Part shown: one piece after another, positions 46,417 through 59,010 of the stretch
How positions within the stretch are numbered: the stretch's first letter is position 1
Layout: each line of letters opens with the position of its first letter
DNA from: Cryptomeria japonica
Taxonomy: Eukaryota > Streptophyta > Pinopsida > Cupressales > Cupressaceae
Assembly (NCBI RefSeq): GCF_030272615.1
Contig: NC_081414.1
Location: 814,222,569 to 814,286,568 of the forward strand
Direction: 5' to 3'
Length of the DNA stretch: 64,000 nucleotides
Made by a program: the position numbers and the translations under genes
The notes under the pieces: model-generated
The model's database searches: none
What the model saw: only the letters and a program-made list of their open reading frames with translations
What the model was told of the DNA's origin: nothing

Positions 46417-47249
46417 TTATGGCCACCATATATTCATACAATCTAAAGGCATGCAAAACAATGGTATATAATTTCCATACTTATTGGTTTCAATAAGAAG
46501 TTGTGCATCAAACTTTTCTAATTTAATGGACTATAGCATTTTGCCTTCAATATTGTATAATGATACTTTCTCTCCCACAATTAATATGCATCCATTATTA
46601 TTTACTGCTATCCTGCAAATTCTCTTAGGTAAATCAATGTGAAAAGGAGACCATTTATATTTTCTTCACCTTCTTCATTATCTATTTCTAATTTCCACAT
46701 TTGATGATATTCTTTGTCAACCAACACAATGCAACTGTCACATCCAGCTATTTCCCAAGATGTAGTAAAACTCTTCCAGTGAATCATAACATCAAAATAA
46801 TTTTCATAAACTTTTCTTTGTACTTCATGAGAGTCAAATTTTGCAATTGGTGCATACTTTCTAGTAGTATCTGTTGGTGATGGAATTATCATCCAAGTTA
46901 ATGTAGTGTAGTTGAATTCAACAATCTCGCCATTGTTTGTATGATTTCTCATCCGATAAAATCTTCCCTTACAACAAAAACCTCTTCCCAATGGATAGTA
47001 TGAATTTTCAACATATATTTGATTCCATGAATCTGATTTTGACTCATAAATTTCAATATAGCATCGACCATTGCAGTTCTTATAGTATTGTCCAAGAAAG
47101 ATTATTAGTTGATTAGTGGAGAAGACATAACTTATCGCCATAAAATCAGTACATATTGTTGTTGCGATATCTCTTATAGAAGAAAGTTCAATCCAAGATG
47201 GAGTACTTGCATTTGATTTGTCATATATGTAGAAATTGAAATCAAACAT
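46417..47249 (-). pseudogene. F-box-associated / kelch-type beta-propeller gene relic
   Basis: The 5' block (47,249 to about 46,640) has propeller-like strands: CYIEIYESKSDSWNQIY, PLGRGFCCKGRFYRM, EIVEFNYTTLTWMIIP and SCIVLVDKEYHQMWKLE. This pattern is typical of plant F-box proteins with C-terminal kelch or FBA repeats, substrate receptors of SCF ubiquitin ligases. Near 46,650, in an A-rich run, the frame shifts into FHIDLPKRICRIAVNNNGCI and LIVGEKVSLYNIEG, followed by one internal stop near 46,535 and then KLEKFDAQLLIETNKYGNY before the end at 46,417. No F-box is visible upstream, where a 29-bp tandem repeat begins. It is therefore a 5'-truncated relic of a host gene. Confidence 0.6.
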
Positions 47250-47257
47250 ACATAAAA

Positions 47258-47344
47258 TTGATATTAAACATTTTGATTAAAATATTTTGATATTAAACAT
47301 TTTGATTAGAACATTTTGATATTAAGCATTTTGATTAAAAAATC
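47258..47344. repeat. 29-bp tandem repeat, three copies
   Basis: Units start TTGATATTAAACATTTTG at 47,258, 47,287 and 47,316. They sit immediately upstream of the F-box-type relic. Confidence 0.95.
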
Positions 47345-49199
47345 TTAAATTATATTATACATAAAATTGTAGGTTGTTGTTTTGTTTATGTGATAACCTA
47401 GCCCTTTCCTCTAAAAAAGTATACACATATATAGCTCTTATGTATGACATAATAAAGATTGTTGGTGCAATGAAAATTGGGTGAAGATTAGTGAGGACAT
47501 TATACATAAATGTTGCATTCTCCTATTTAGGACAATATTTTGACTCCCTCGTATTTGTTTCTCTTTGTGTGAGACAACCTTCCTAAAATGCATCCACAAT
47601 ATGGTTTAAGAAAAGTCATATACACCTCATTATTTTCTAAACCAACAATCTTTCACATTCTCTCCTTGAATGAACACGTGATGAAATTGTGTATGCTTGA
47701 CCTATATACACATGCCAAAATTGAAACATAATCATTCAAATTTACACAAAACTGGATAAAACAACACACTTGCAATGTATTCTTGAATATTTGCATCACT
47801 CAATGAACAATTACATGTGGAGGGATCATGATAAGTTTTTTTTATCACAAGTCCCTTGTGTGCGACAATAATGTTTATTTTTTAACCCTATCATACTAAT
47901 AAAAATGAATTGTTGTGCAGTATATAGATTAAAGGACTCTTTAAAGAGGTAGGTAATGGTAGACACTTGATTTCACATAGCCTCATGAACCACTCACTCA
48001 ATTATATACTAAGACTCTCATATTTTGTTACATGGTCTTGATAACAAAAACAAACAATTTGCGCAAAGAATTAAAAAATGTGCCCCATGTAATAGACCTC
48101 TTGATAGGGAGATTGCTAGGTAAGTGCTCAAAAGGCCAATTTTGGTCAAGAAGTTACAATAGGAAACAAAAGTATTGTTTATGTCTACTCCTTATGTTTG
48201 CAAATGTCAAGTTTAGTTACAATAGTCAGACCTCCCTACAAGACTTCACCATCAACCTACCTTTTTGGTGAAAGCTCACACCCTTGCTCAAACTTACTCC
48301 TATTCCTCACTTCACCCATCTACACATTTCTCAATCCCTGGTTCTCTTGACATACAACTTATTGTTTTTAGTGTGCATTAGGCAATTCCAACATGGTCAT
48401 GTAGAGGCAACAAGGTTTTACTCAAAATTTGACAACCAACTTAGTTTAAGGCTCATAGCCCTTAGCTTACTCAACTCACCAACCAAAGGTCAAAACCCCC
48501 AAATGAGGCTACACATTGTCCAAGGTCTCAAATGTCACTTGTTTCATTGTTTTAGAATGATCTTACAAAGTTCCATAAGCCCCAAACTCCTCCATACAAT
48601 CGAGTTCATGCTTTTTGACAAAAACAATCAAAAGGGCTACTAGCCCGTGGAGGACCAATTGGCCTAATTTTGCTCACCCTACCCAACGATGGGCTTCTCC
48701 TCCAAAAATTTTTATTTGGATGGTGTTTTAGAGGTATATTCTAATGGATTTTCATGGTTTAGGCCACTATTAGAGCAAAATGAGGGCTGTCCACTATTTG
48801 TGGCATAATTGTAGGGTTTGGTAGGGTTTAGACCAAAGAACATAGAAAAATCTTTCCAAATCCACTAATCAAGCCTCCAAAATGGCCTAGAACTTGTGCC
48901 ACACCAAATAAAGCCTTCCCCTATTACTGCCCTACAAACATTAGGCTGAACACTTGGCAAACAAATTGGAACTAAAACATGTATATGACTGTCATAACCC
49001 TGTCACAGCTAGTTCACTGTTAAGTCTGCATTCTTAAAACATTAACACTTCACTCAAAATGCTTCATGGAATGGAACAACATCAAAACACTCATAAAATT
49101 CCTTGTAGCAATGAGTTTGAAGAGTTTTCAAAACTTGAAAGGTACTTGAAGAACTTGTTGCACACAATATTAATAAATTCACAAAAACAGTGAACTCAC
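47345..49199. other. No gene recognised
   Basis: Sequence resembles decayed retrotransposon UTR in composition between 48,260 and 49,100, but no domain, LTR edge or RNA gene can be supported. Confidence 0.35.
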
Positions 49200-50220
49200 T
49201 GTTTTGATTACAAACTGAGAATGTTTAATAAGAACAAGCTGCTCTAACAAACCAAGGTGATTCTCAACACTCTTGGCCATATGTCCAGACCTTTGCCTCA
49301 TACATTTGTTCACTCCAAATTGCTTTTGGGTGCAAAGTTTGAGTTTTTTATCATGCTACTAGCTGAGTAATCAATATTTGCCTTGTATTCACTCAAATCC
49401 TTCTTCCAAACACAATTATGGCACAAAATGAAGCATATGTACACTATATACATGCATTTAAACTTGAATAAATCCATTTTTTTGGATCCCAAACCTAGAT
49501 TAGTCAAGTTGTTGCATTTTGTAACCTCAAACCCTTGACAGGGTAGAGAACACACAAAAGTGAAATAATTTTGTACAACCAATTTGCCAAAGGAAAACAG
49601 AACAATAATCACTTAGAGAGAATTGTACAACTACTATGCACACTTTTCAAAAGGTATAGTATGGACTAGAAGAGCTACAGTACGAACTGTTACTCCAAGG
49701 AAGGAAAAACCAGAATTTCATCTTTTTTATTGAGTTTTCTTAATCATTACAATCACCAACCTTTCTCAAGGGAAAGGGAGGTCTTTTTATATTCCATCAA
49801 GTTATTTATCAAGCCCATTATGGACTTCAAGCTCCCACAACTCCTTTTTACAAGAAAAATCCCAAAATGACAACTTTTACAAGCCCAAATGACAACATTT
49901 CTTGCTCCAAAAGACATTTGTGACAACCCAACCTCATGAACTTATCTAAACACTTTAGACATGCTTAAAACCACTTAGTAAACATGTTTCAATACTTTGG
50001 AAAGCATTTGGAGACCTTTAAGGCAATTTTGCACATTTTTGCCAAAAATTGTCAACTCAAAGCCTGAAAGGCAAAACTTGACCTCTTGAGCCCAAAATGA
50101 GATCAAAACCACTAGACAAGACACATAACAACCTAAAACAACATTATAAACCTAACACAAGACATTACAAACATGAAATCATAAAATACTCAAAAAGGAA
50201 ATTTTACTCAACTAGGTGTT
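49200..50220 (-). repeat. Probable LTR-type sequence with promoter and poly(A) signal
   Basis: On the minus strand a TATA-like GGAATATAAAAAGACC (about 49,793-49,781) is followed by CTCAATAAAAAAG near 49,733, spacing common in plant LTRs. Neither terminal boundary nor a partner copy was found, so the call rests on arrangement alone. Confidence 0.35.
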
Positions 50221-51650
50221 TCTGCACCACCTCTAGTATGACCTCCATGTAGCAGAAAACCATAGTGGCCTCTATGGTGCTAACAACCATATTAATGCAA
50301 ACTATCATGGTGAGCAATTCATTGTCAGTGGTCAAGAAGGGAGTTATATATGTTTAAAGAGTGCATCAAATAGTATACCTAAATGAAAAGTATAGGGCTT
50401 GATTTGGTAAAACAAAGTGGTTTAATGATAGAATCAATATACATAAAGCACTCTACCATGTCTAGTTCCTTTAGCAACATTCAATCATCCAAAGCAAAAG
50501 ACACTTGGGATGGATAATCAATTCTTGTTGGAATGGTAGATTTTATGCTATGGTTAATGTTATTGTAAGCATTATACATAGTCAAATATATGTGCAAGAT
50601 CATGGTGGGCCAAATAGGCCCTTAAGTGGCAATGAAAATTAGAAAAACAAAGTTAGGCAACTTGACGTAAAAAAATGAACAAGTTACCAATATTATTTCA
50701 AAAATATGTAAGAATAGAATATGTAGCAAATTGAATGTAGTTTCTAATCTACTAGTTGTATTCTAAAAAAAATCTGTAACAAAAATTTAAAATTTCAATG
50801 CAATAGTACTAAAATTTCAAAAAAAAGATAAGAAACAAGTGTCTATCTGACCACCCTAACCACAATCAAATCATAATATTTTTTTATAAAATTTTAGATA
50901 TAAGTAGAAGACTCATGTCCAAATGTGACACATTTTTTTTTGAAATAAATTAATTATGATTTTTTTACCATAGCTTTTTAAAAATATAAAAACTCGTATG
51001 TCTGACCACCATAAGTTGGTCAAAACTTTATGAAATTCAATATTTTTTTTAATCTTATAGTATATGAAGCATAGAATGTGATTCATGCTTTGGATTCAAA
51101 AAATATGATATCGTTTGAAAGTTATAGATATTTTTCAATCAGCGTAGTCTTAGGATATGGCCACTTTTTGGCACCTGATGATCATGCACATACCCTAAAT
51201 ATAATATTAATATTAAATATTAAATATGATACGAAGAATAAAATAATGTGTATAATCAATAATTTAAAGAATATAAATAATTGTTAGAGAGTCAATGGCT
51301 AGTTTGTGTTGTTTATCAATTGGTAGGCAAGTTTTAATCTGCACAATTGTCACCTATTTAAATACTATATTCTTGAAATTAATTAAATATTCTTCATAGT
51401 TGCATCTTTCTCTAGCCTTAATTGTGAATGTAAGCTAACTCTATCCTAGATTTTCTCATAATGACCTATTTTGAGCAACAACATTCTTGGTGTGAATTAC
51501 TAAAGATATTAAATGGTCTATATCGCTTAAATTTTAAAGTGTGAAGCCAAGCTTGTGAATATGAATTCACATTTTAATATATAATATTTTTTGAGTTCTT
51601 ATTTTACTTCTATCGAAATCAATAAGTTAGTACAACACAACGATTCACAT
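50221..51650. other. No gene recognised
   Basis: AT-rich sequence with A-runs. No supportable feature. Confidence 0.4.
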
Positions 51651-54600
51651 GGATTGTGTTAAGAATAGGTTGAAAAGGAGAAAGTGAAGAAGGAATAACT
51701 TGAGGAGGACTAGGTTGCCTATTGTTCTATGTATTATATGTGTGGGCAAGTGAATTGTAATTCTCTTGGGTCATATGTTCAACATACTCATAAGGACTCT
51801 TAGTGGGATATCCCCTTTGCACAATAATAACTAGTTTGTTAGGGGTGCAAAAGGCATCATTACTATAACCACCTTGAACCACAAAGATAGGCTTGTTAAG
51901 AGGTTGAGAATTTGGAAGAAAACTAGAACCTTAAACAGTGAAGAGGGGTTTATTAGGTGTTTCATTCACATGTATCATATTGATTGAAGATGGTTTAAGA
52001 ACATGTGAGGAAGGTCTGGTGGAGTTGCAACCATTAGGTGGTTCATAAAGAGGATTATCAACCTTACAAATTTCTTCATGAGTAGGAATTTCTGTGGATT
52101 GAATGAAAGGGATATCCTCATAGAGGGGATTATTAATGATAGTAAATCCTTGTAATCGAAGAAAATTATCCTATTCCAAAGTATCCTTACAAGGGGCATG
52201 CATTTTAGCAGAAGGATCGACATTACTCTTATGATAATAATTATTGAAAGAAGTGTTGATAGTCTCTTCTTGCACAAAAATGTTATCATGAATAGTATCA
52301 ATGTTGGGAAAAGGATTACCATTAGTCATTAATACTTCATCCTTAGAAGGAAGATTATTCAAAGAAGGTGTAGTGTTAGTAGGAAAGATCATATCATCCT
52401 CTATCACCAAAGGATCTACATGGGAGAGATACTCTCTAGGAGAAGGATCAACATCAATACTCAAAGCTTCATCCTTGCGAGGGAGATCTTTGGAAGAAAT
52501 ATTAATAGTCTCTTCTTGAAGTAGGGTATCCTCATGGGTAGAGATAATTTTGGGAGAGGGAATAACATTATCTATTAATGCTTCATCTTTGGAAGGGAGA
52601 GCATTAATACATGTGTTATTGAAATCATCCTCTTGCCTCAAAATGTTCTTAGTAGGATCTTTAGGAGAGGGGTGAAGGGTCATAAGAAGGTCAAAGAAAC
52701 TATCATGATATGAGGACAAGTCGGTCGAAGAACAATGTGCAAGGAATGGGGCTTGGGGCAATGCCTCAAAAAAAAAAATTGGCATGAAAATATTTGAAAA
52801 TGTCATTTTTTTTACAAAATGAAATGAAAGAAACAATGCAAGCAAAGAAAGTAAACTAGATGCCTAAGATTGAAGCAATTATGTTATCCACAAAATGCAA
52901 GCATAAAAGTGCATGAGCTATATGTTTAAGAAATGAACACAATGTATATAACACTATTTTTGAGTTTTTTATGTTTTTAATGAAAAGAAACATGCAATGA
53001 CTAGATCTAACTAAGAAATGAAAATATAAGAACATTAGATTCATGATGGGTTCACAAAAAATGTGATGTATAAAAATGGAACCAAGTAGCTAAGACCTAA
53101 TCTCACTCTTATATACACATTGAAATACGAAAGAGCCTAGGGAGATATTTCACTTTGACTACTTCTTGTGAGAGAAAGAGAGAGTCAAGGAATATCTCAT
53201 AAAGGGTTTCTATTCCTATGTTGTAAGGTAGAGGAGATGTGCAAAATATGATGCAATAAACATCTATGCTAGGAGATGAACAATGAAGCAAACATAAACC
53301 GAAAATGCAAAATTTGACTGAACTGAAACTGAGAAATTGAAAGTAGAACTAGAAAATGAACTCAGAGGTGCACCTGTCATCTAAATTTGGTGCAGGCTAG
53401 GTAGGGCCAGAGCACCATGCCTTGGTCCCTGTCAAAACAGAGAGCTGAAAACCTGGATCTGAGACTTTGAAGGCCATAAATGCTGAACTGCCAAGAAATG
53501 ATGCAAAACTCAAGGGACCAAGGCATCATGCCCTAGTCCTGGACTAGGGCGCCACTCCCTGGTCTCTAAAAATTGAGACCTAACTCTGTGATTGGGTATG
53601 CACCTATGTCTTCCATCGGTCCCAGAAATTGTGCGTTTGTTGGATTCTTGTACCTGCAACTTGAAAAATGGTGCCTAGGTGGCTATATAAGGTTTTGACT
53701 TAGTCAAACCCCTTGTTTTAGTGGTTTCCACCTCCACAAATAGTCGATAATGTACTAAAAATGTGTGTGCAAGAATCTTGTGTGTATGCAACATCCTAAA
53801 TGAATGAGAAAGTAAATCGAGAGTTCTACCCTACACTTTGGAGAGCAGACCCTAAATGCTTGTAAATGTAAACGTAAATGCCTCAAATCACAAATGAACT
53901 AATGGATCTAAATCATGAATGTAAATTTGAAAATGAATGCTATGAAGCTCATACAAAGACATGAAAATAACATGAAATCATACCAAACCCTAGGGGAGAG
54001 GTACAAGCCAATCAATAGTCGATGATCTCCTATTATTCTTCAATATCTTCAAAGCTCCTAATTGATGTTGAAAATGATTGATGTAGACTTGAATGATGCT
54101 TTATTTGTTGTTGTAGACTTCACATAACCTGCACTTTCACTTCACAAGAGGCTCCTTCAAATTTGCTTGTAGATGGATTCCTCAAATGAGGAAAGGGAAG
54201 ACTATATGTAGGAAACTCTAACTTTGTTTTTGACCTTAGGCCGACCTAGAATCAATATAATTTCACAATTCTTTGGATTTAAACATTAAAATATTGTTAA
54301 AACCTGCTCCCGAAATTTTGGAAAAAAAAGTTTGGGACCAAGTAGCACTTGGTCCGACCAACTTTTCGTTAAATTTTCTAGGAAGCAAGATAATGTGATT
54401 CTAAAGCAAATTCGAAAAGGATATGGAAATTCACAATGTCTATATATGCGAAATCAAGCCTTGAAGGTCAAAATAGGACATAATTAGGGTAATTGATGAA
54501 ATGATTTATTGAAAGAATAAAATAAAAAGGGGCACACTTAATTTGAAGGGCCCAAATTTATGATGTGTGGAGTGATGAAAGAAGACTTTAGATTTAATTA

Positions 54601-54722
54601 AATTGATTAATTAAATTCTCAAAGGGAAAGTAAGATGCAAGATGCAAACACACTAAGGCGGGTGATAACCTAAGCGTGGAATTGTATCACCCAAACAAGG
54701 GTGTACAATTTATGATGCTACA
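51651..54722 (-). mobile_element. 5' piece of a Tat/Ogre-like gypsy element: LTR start, leader and upstream ORF
   Basis: On the minus strand an LTR begins TGTAGCATCATAAATTG at 54,722 and is followed by leader sequence and an open region ending near 51,690. The TGTAGCATC terminus matches the LTR at 34,056, although the bodies differ. Ogre-type Tat elements are known to carry an extra ORF upstream of gag, and the open region fits that place. Gag, pol and the 3' LTR are absent, so the element is truncated. The inner LTR edge was not located. Confidence 0.6.
51690..52845 (-). pseudogene. Upstream ORF of the Tat/Ogre-like element, with protein repeats (fossil)
   Basis: An acidic, Ser/Pro/Asp-rich protein region with at least three imperfect repeats of about 40 residues, each beginning LPSKDEAL, LPRKDEAL or LPSKDEVL and containing (D/N)P(S/F)P and EETIN(I/T)S-type words. 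No enzymatic domain is seen. Internal repetition in an ORF placed before gag is characteristic of fast-evolving retroelement accessory proteins. Function unknown; a few breaks are present. Confidence 0.55.
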
Positions 54723-55350
54723 TGTTCTTCCCTAGGTTGCAATCCTATGGGAATAATTGAAACCTAAGGACTAGGTCCCCAACCCCCTCTCTCTATCTAG
54801 CCTCTTTCTATGTCTCACTAGGACATGAGTTTGTAGGTAGAACTTGGATCAATGGACTAGATTTTGAGGTCTATGTTCCTTTCTGGGTTTCAAACCCACT
54901 TTTTTTCCTATTTACCTTTGGGTTTTCCTTTCTAGGAACTGTAGACACCTAGGTGATAATGGGACCTTCAAACTTTTTTCCCCTATCACCTTGGTCCCTA
55001 GTCCTTGTAAATTTTTTATCCCTCGTCCTTGTAAATTTTTGATCCCCTATGTCTTGCAAGTTTGGACCTCCTAGTGGACCCCGAAATTTGGCACCAAGTT
55101 TTATATGCAAAGTACATCTTAACCTCAACATCCCAACCCTACTTATTGTGTCTTTTCCCCACTAGGCCTCAATCCTATGGTTGAACCCAAAACCTTGGTG
55201 CCAGGTCCTCGACACCAAGTCGACTCCACACCTTGGTCCTCACCAATCTATTCCTTTAGTGCTCCCATTTCCTCTTCTACCATTGACTCCTAACCCACTC
55301 TCTTGCCCATCTTGATCCCTAGTCCCATTTTGGGCCTAATCCTCGAGCTT
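54723..55350. other. No gene recognised; one LTR-like terminus
   Basis: At 54,940 the plus strand reads TGTAGACACCTAGG, the terminus type of the LTR ending at 60,954, but no purine tract precedes it and no partner was found. The following sequence to 55,350 contains repeated CCTTGTAAATTTTT(G)ATCCC words (about 55,000-55,050). Confidence 0.4.
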
Positions 55351-55355
55351 AGCTC

Positions 55356-55614
55356 TGTTTGCCCTCTCGGGTGAATACTTAAAGCATAAAGTATGTAATG
55401 CAGAATAATGCCATATATATCAGACAAGTATCAAATATGTTATTCCATTCATAATCAATGTGTTGCAAGTTACATTCTGAAGTATATAAAGATATCGAGG
55501 GGGTGCGAGCGCCAACCGTCGCACCGTAACTACCACCCCTCGGTTGCCAACTAACCAACACAATTACAACTTAATTAACTAGTTTTACTCCTGTGTACAA
55601 TAATGCGGCTAACA
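55356..55614 (-). repeat. Terminal repeat, left, of the TRIM-like element
   Basis: Shares GTGAATACTTAAAGCATAAA through AATGC(G/C)GCTAACA with the right copy. Confidence 0.9.
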
Positions 55615-55640
55615 TCAAAGAAAAGTCATCTCCAGGCGAC

Positions 55641-56180
55641 TCACAACAAAATGGAGAATACATGGAGCTCGCAAAACCCAAAATAAAAAAACTGAGGAAG
55701 TGCAGAAGGCGTCCCTGATGAAGAAGGCACCGGTGGTGGTGTAGCAATGGACACCAAGCGCCCACGGAGCTCATACACCTCTTCCGTCCTCCTCTTTAGA
55801 TCCCGTTTCGCGACCATCTGCCGCTCCATAGCAGTCTTTACCATATAGGTTGCCTCGAGCACCTCCTTATCCTTCTTGTCCACACTTTCCAGTGCACTGA
55901 CCAACCGAGTCTCCAACAGCTCCCTCGAGGCCCTCTCCTCTTCCAACTGTATCAGCAAGGCAGAATTCTCTGCTACCAAAGTGTCCATCGCTATCTGGTT
56001 CTGTGCCATGGTAGCCTCTAGCTCTCGAAACCTGGTAGCCAGCTCCTCTCGAGCTGTTACTGCTACCACCCTCAAAGCCTCAACTATGGTTGTTGTCTAT
56101 TGTGACCTCCTAAGCTCCAGATAACCTTCACGGAAGGCCTTCTCTACCTCTCTCACCAACGACTGCATCCGGGTCTCGCC
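55641..56180 (-). pseudogene. Coiled-coil protein region inside the TRIM-like element (fossil)
   Basis: The long frame (56,075-55,641, with related reading up to about 56,165) encodes a strongly heptad-patterned protein: ELATRFRELEATMAQNQIAM, SALLIQLEEERASRELLE, VDKKDKEVLEATYMVKTAME, then a Pro/Ser-rich tail (PPPVPSSSGTPSAL). Classical TRIMs have no coding capacity, so a gene-like frame is unusual. It could be a remnant gag-like protein or a captured host fragment. It appears slightly broken. Confidence 0.5.
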
Positions 56181-56181
56181 A

Positions 56182-56434
56182 ACCTCTCGGGTGAATACTT
56201 AAAGCATAAAGTATGTAATGTAGAATAATGCCATAGATATCAGATAAGTATCAGATATGTTATTCCATTCATAATCAGTGTGTTGCAAGTTACATTCTAA
56301 AGTGTATAAAGATACCGAGGGGGTGCGAGCGCCAACCATCGCACCGCAACTACCACCCCTCGGTTGCCAACTAACCAACACAATTACAACTTAATTAACT
56401 AGTTTTATTCCTGTGTACAATAATGCCGCTAACA
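56182..56434 (-). repeat. Terminal repeat, right, of the TRIM-like element
   Basis: Partner of 55,356-55,614; ends CTAACA against the AGCTC duplication. Confidence 0.9.
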
Positions 56435-56439
56435 AGCTC

Positions 56440-58420
56440 TCTCTTGCTTCTTTAGGTCCTAATTACCCACTCTATCTTTATTCTTAGTCCATAGTCCCTC
56501 TTCACTCTTGATCTTGATTCTTTTTCTAAACTTGATTGTTGACCCTCTTGAATTTTTCTTCTTAGGTCCCCCTTAGACCTAGACTCCCACCAAGCACTAG
56601 AATATTCAAAATATTGCAAAATGCCTTGAAATGTTCTTATACCTACCCCAAAAACTTTCAAGTCACCATTAAGACCTTGATTTGACCTCTATAATGGCCA
56701 ATATGTATTTTTGGCCCAAGAACAGGATTCATTGAGATGCCTCTAAACTATTTTTTCATGTGAAGACAAAGAACCCTCATGTAGACCACCATCAATGTGG
56801 TGGATATCTTAGCTTCTATAAAGACCCATTTATTCTTCATTTAAAGGGGGTGATTAATTGGCTATTTCTAGAATCTTATATATTCTATATCAATTTATGG
56901 TTTCAAACCACAATAATATAGTCAATGTTGGGATTAGCAATATCTTTGAAAATGGGAGGTTAATATGGTAAGTTATTGTTGAGTAAAAATCTAGTTGGAC
57001 CTTGCCTCCACCTTAGCCTTCTAGCCACCAAAGTGGGTGGCCTTTACCTACACGACACCCCTCCATGACCAATCAACAATGTGGGTAGGTCCCTCCTAAT
57101 AAGGGAGAATTCATTAGGTAATACTGGTTATTTCTTTGACAAAAATCTTTTCAAAATCAAACTCAAGAGGTTCATAAGAAGGATAAACTATTTGTGAATG
57201 ATGAGTAGGAAGCTATATACATTTGCAAAGACTTGCTAAGTGGTAGATTAGACAATCTTGGTGGACAAGACCCCACTCCTAATACCAATGCGACCCTTAT
57301 GGAATTCCATTTATTTATTATTGAGAGGAATCAAGTGTTTAGTCTAGTGAACTAGAGCTTATCACTTTATAGAGGAGTCCCCTTTTATCCTCTGAATGAT
57401 GTGCAATGGACCCTCATCCACACCACAAGTAAATCAAGAGTTAATCGATAACTTGAGCTACCTAAGACAACAATTGAAACCAAGTGTACTAACTCCAAGG
57501 GTCATAAAATGTTGTTTATGATATTAATTTATATTGATCATATTGCCTTTATGTGACCATAAACTCTTTTAATTGGTAGCTTTTTCCCTTTTTCAAACCA
57601 CATATTTGTAGCTGCTTCCGTGAAATGTTGTAAAAAAATCACGAATGGCTTTGAAATATGTTGCAAACCTTGTTGTTGAAGGCTGAAGCTATTATGGCTC
57701 CAAAACAGACCTTACGTACATCGTGTTAGTGATAGGTTAGTCAATTGCAGTCGTTAATTGCAAAAAGGACGGTGTAAAATGCGTGACTAACATGAGTGTT
57801 AGTCAATCTGTACTATCTTTTTGGAGCTAGAATAGACGCATCCGTTGTTGAATGATGTAACAAGGATTTTGGGTTTTTTATAAGTGGAAAAAAATAGATA
57901 GAAACCATGAGCCTCTATTTTCAATGCAGGCGCAACATTTTTTAATGTTCTGGTTTTGGCATTGTCAATATCAAAGGGGATCGCCCAATAAAATCAATGG
58001 ACCGAATTATATTTTTGTTTTCAAGGGGTCTATTGTGGGAACAAAGTTATCCTCTATAGAAAATATTTTTAATTATTTTTAATATAAATTATTACAGTTA
58101 GAACATTGTTATTCATTATTCAAATAATACATCCAATCACGCATTAATACTATATTTTTAAACACATTTTTTAAAAATAATAAGATTCTTTAATACATTA
58201 TATTATATTAAATTATTGTAAAACATTGATTTTTTTTAATTGAAAAAATGCATATATTAATAAAAAGAAAGAATTTATAAAAAGGTATATGTTGATCCAC
58301 TTGTTCTTTTTTTATTCTCTGTCTTTTCCTTTATCTCTTTAAGACTAATAGGAACGTCTTCCTGGAGTTGAATGTTTTCTTATATTTCTCTAACTTATGG
58401 TTATATCCTCAAGGAAGTAA
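56440..58420. other. No gene recognised; contains copy 1 of a dispersed repeat
   Basis: Bases about 56,990-57,320 are a diverged copy of 63,020-63,345 in the same orientation (shared CTCCATGACCA, CAA(T/G)..GGATGGG / GGGTAGG, CTCCTAAT, AGACTTGCTAAG). The family was not identified. The remainder holds no supportable feature. Confidence 0.5.
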
Positions 58421-58475
58421 TGATGGATGCAATAGGGAAATGATGGATGCAATAGGGAAATGATGGATGCAATAG
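58421..58475. repeat. 20-bp tandem repeat, 2.75 copies
   Basis: TGATGGATGCAATAGGGAAA repeated at 58,421, 58,441 and (partial) 58,461. Confidence 0.98.
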
Positions 58476-58689
58476 TTCCCTATTACTATAAATGAGTGGC
58501 ATGATCATGATCTAGTTTGGGGGCATATCCCAACAACTATTTAGTACACCTCTATGATTGCTTGTACGTTTTTTGGTATGAAAAATTTGTCCTCGTCCTC
58601 CTACGTCTTTGGTTATAGGTTCTAAGATCTCATATGAGTGCTAGCCATTGAATTATTTGTGGGGGGAAATCATCTTTAGATTTGAATCA

Positions 58690-59010
58690 ATCCTAAAAGC
58701 GTCATATTTCTTGGAAGACAGATCTTCTTTGTAAATCTTATGATGACAAACCACACCCTTAGATTCCATATAAATCACATCAGGCTCAATTCTCTTCGAT
58801 AATGCATTAAATTCTCTTCTCATGGTTGCCATCTATTCCTTAATGAAAAATCATCATACTTAATCTTGGTTTTTTCTTCTCTTTTAGATTCAATATCTAT
58901 AGAACCCATTTGTTGAACTAATGTATCATCTTTTTCAAGATTCACCAAGAGTGATTAGATTCCTTCCCTTGCATCTTGTTGAAGCCCTTGTCATGATGCC
59001 TCTAAAATAG
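58690..59010 (-). pseudogene. Coding-like fragment, unidentified
   Basis: Two minus-strand stretches look protein-like: about 59,010-58,850 (SLLVNLEKDDTLVQQMGSID, IESKREEKTKIKYDDFSLRN) with two stops, and about 58,838-58,690 in another frame (MATMRREFNALSKRIEPDVI, YMESKGVVCHHKIYKEDLSS). Charge pattern and lack of low complexity suggest a decayed gene or transposon protein. I do not recognise it and chance is possible. Confidence 0.3.

Larger units (their letters stand above)
55356..56434 (-). mobile_element. TRIM-like small LTR element carrying a coiled-coil frame
   Basis: Direct repeats of about 250 bp (55,356-55,614 and 56,182-56,434) flank 0.57 kb. The outer ends are TGTTTG and CTAACA, and the element is flanked by the 5-bp duplication AGCTC (55,351-55,355 and 56,435-56,439), the hallmark of integrase-mediated LTR insertion. 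The repeats differ at about 5% of positions by eye. At 1.08 kb it is in the size class of TRIM elements. The interior reads on the minus strand as a coiled-coil protein. The inner edges of the two repeats differ at the extreme end, and neither a standard primer site nor a purine tract was identified, so orientation is inferred from the reading frame. Confidence 0.75.
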
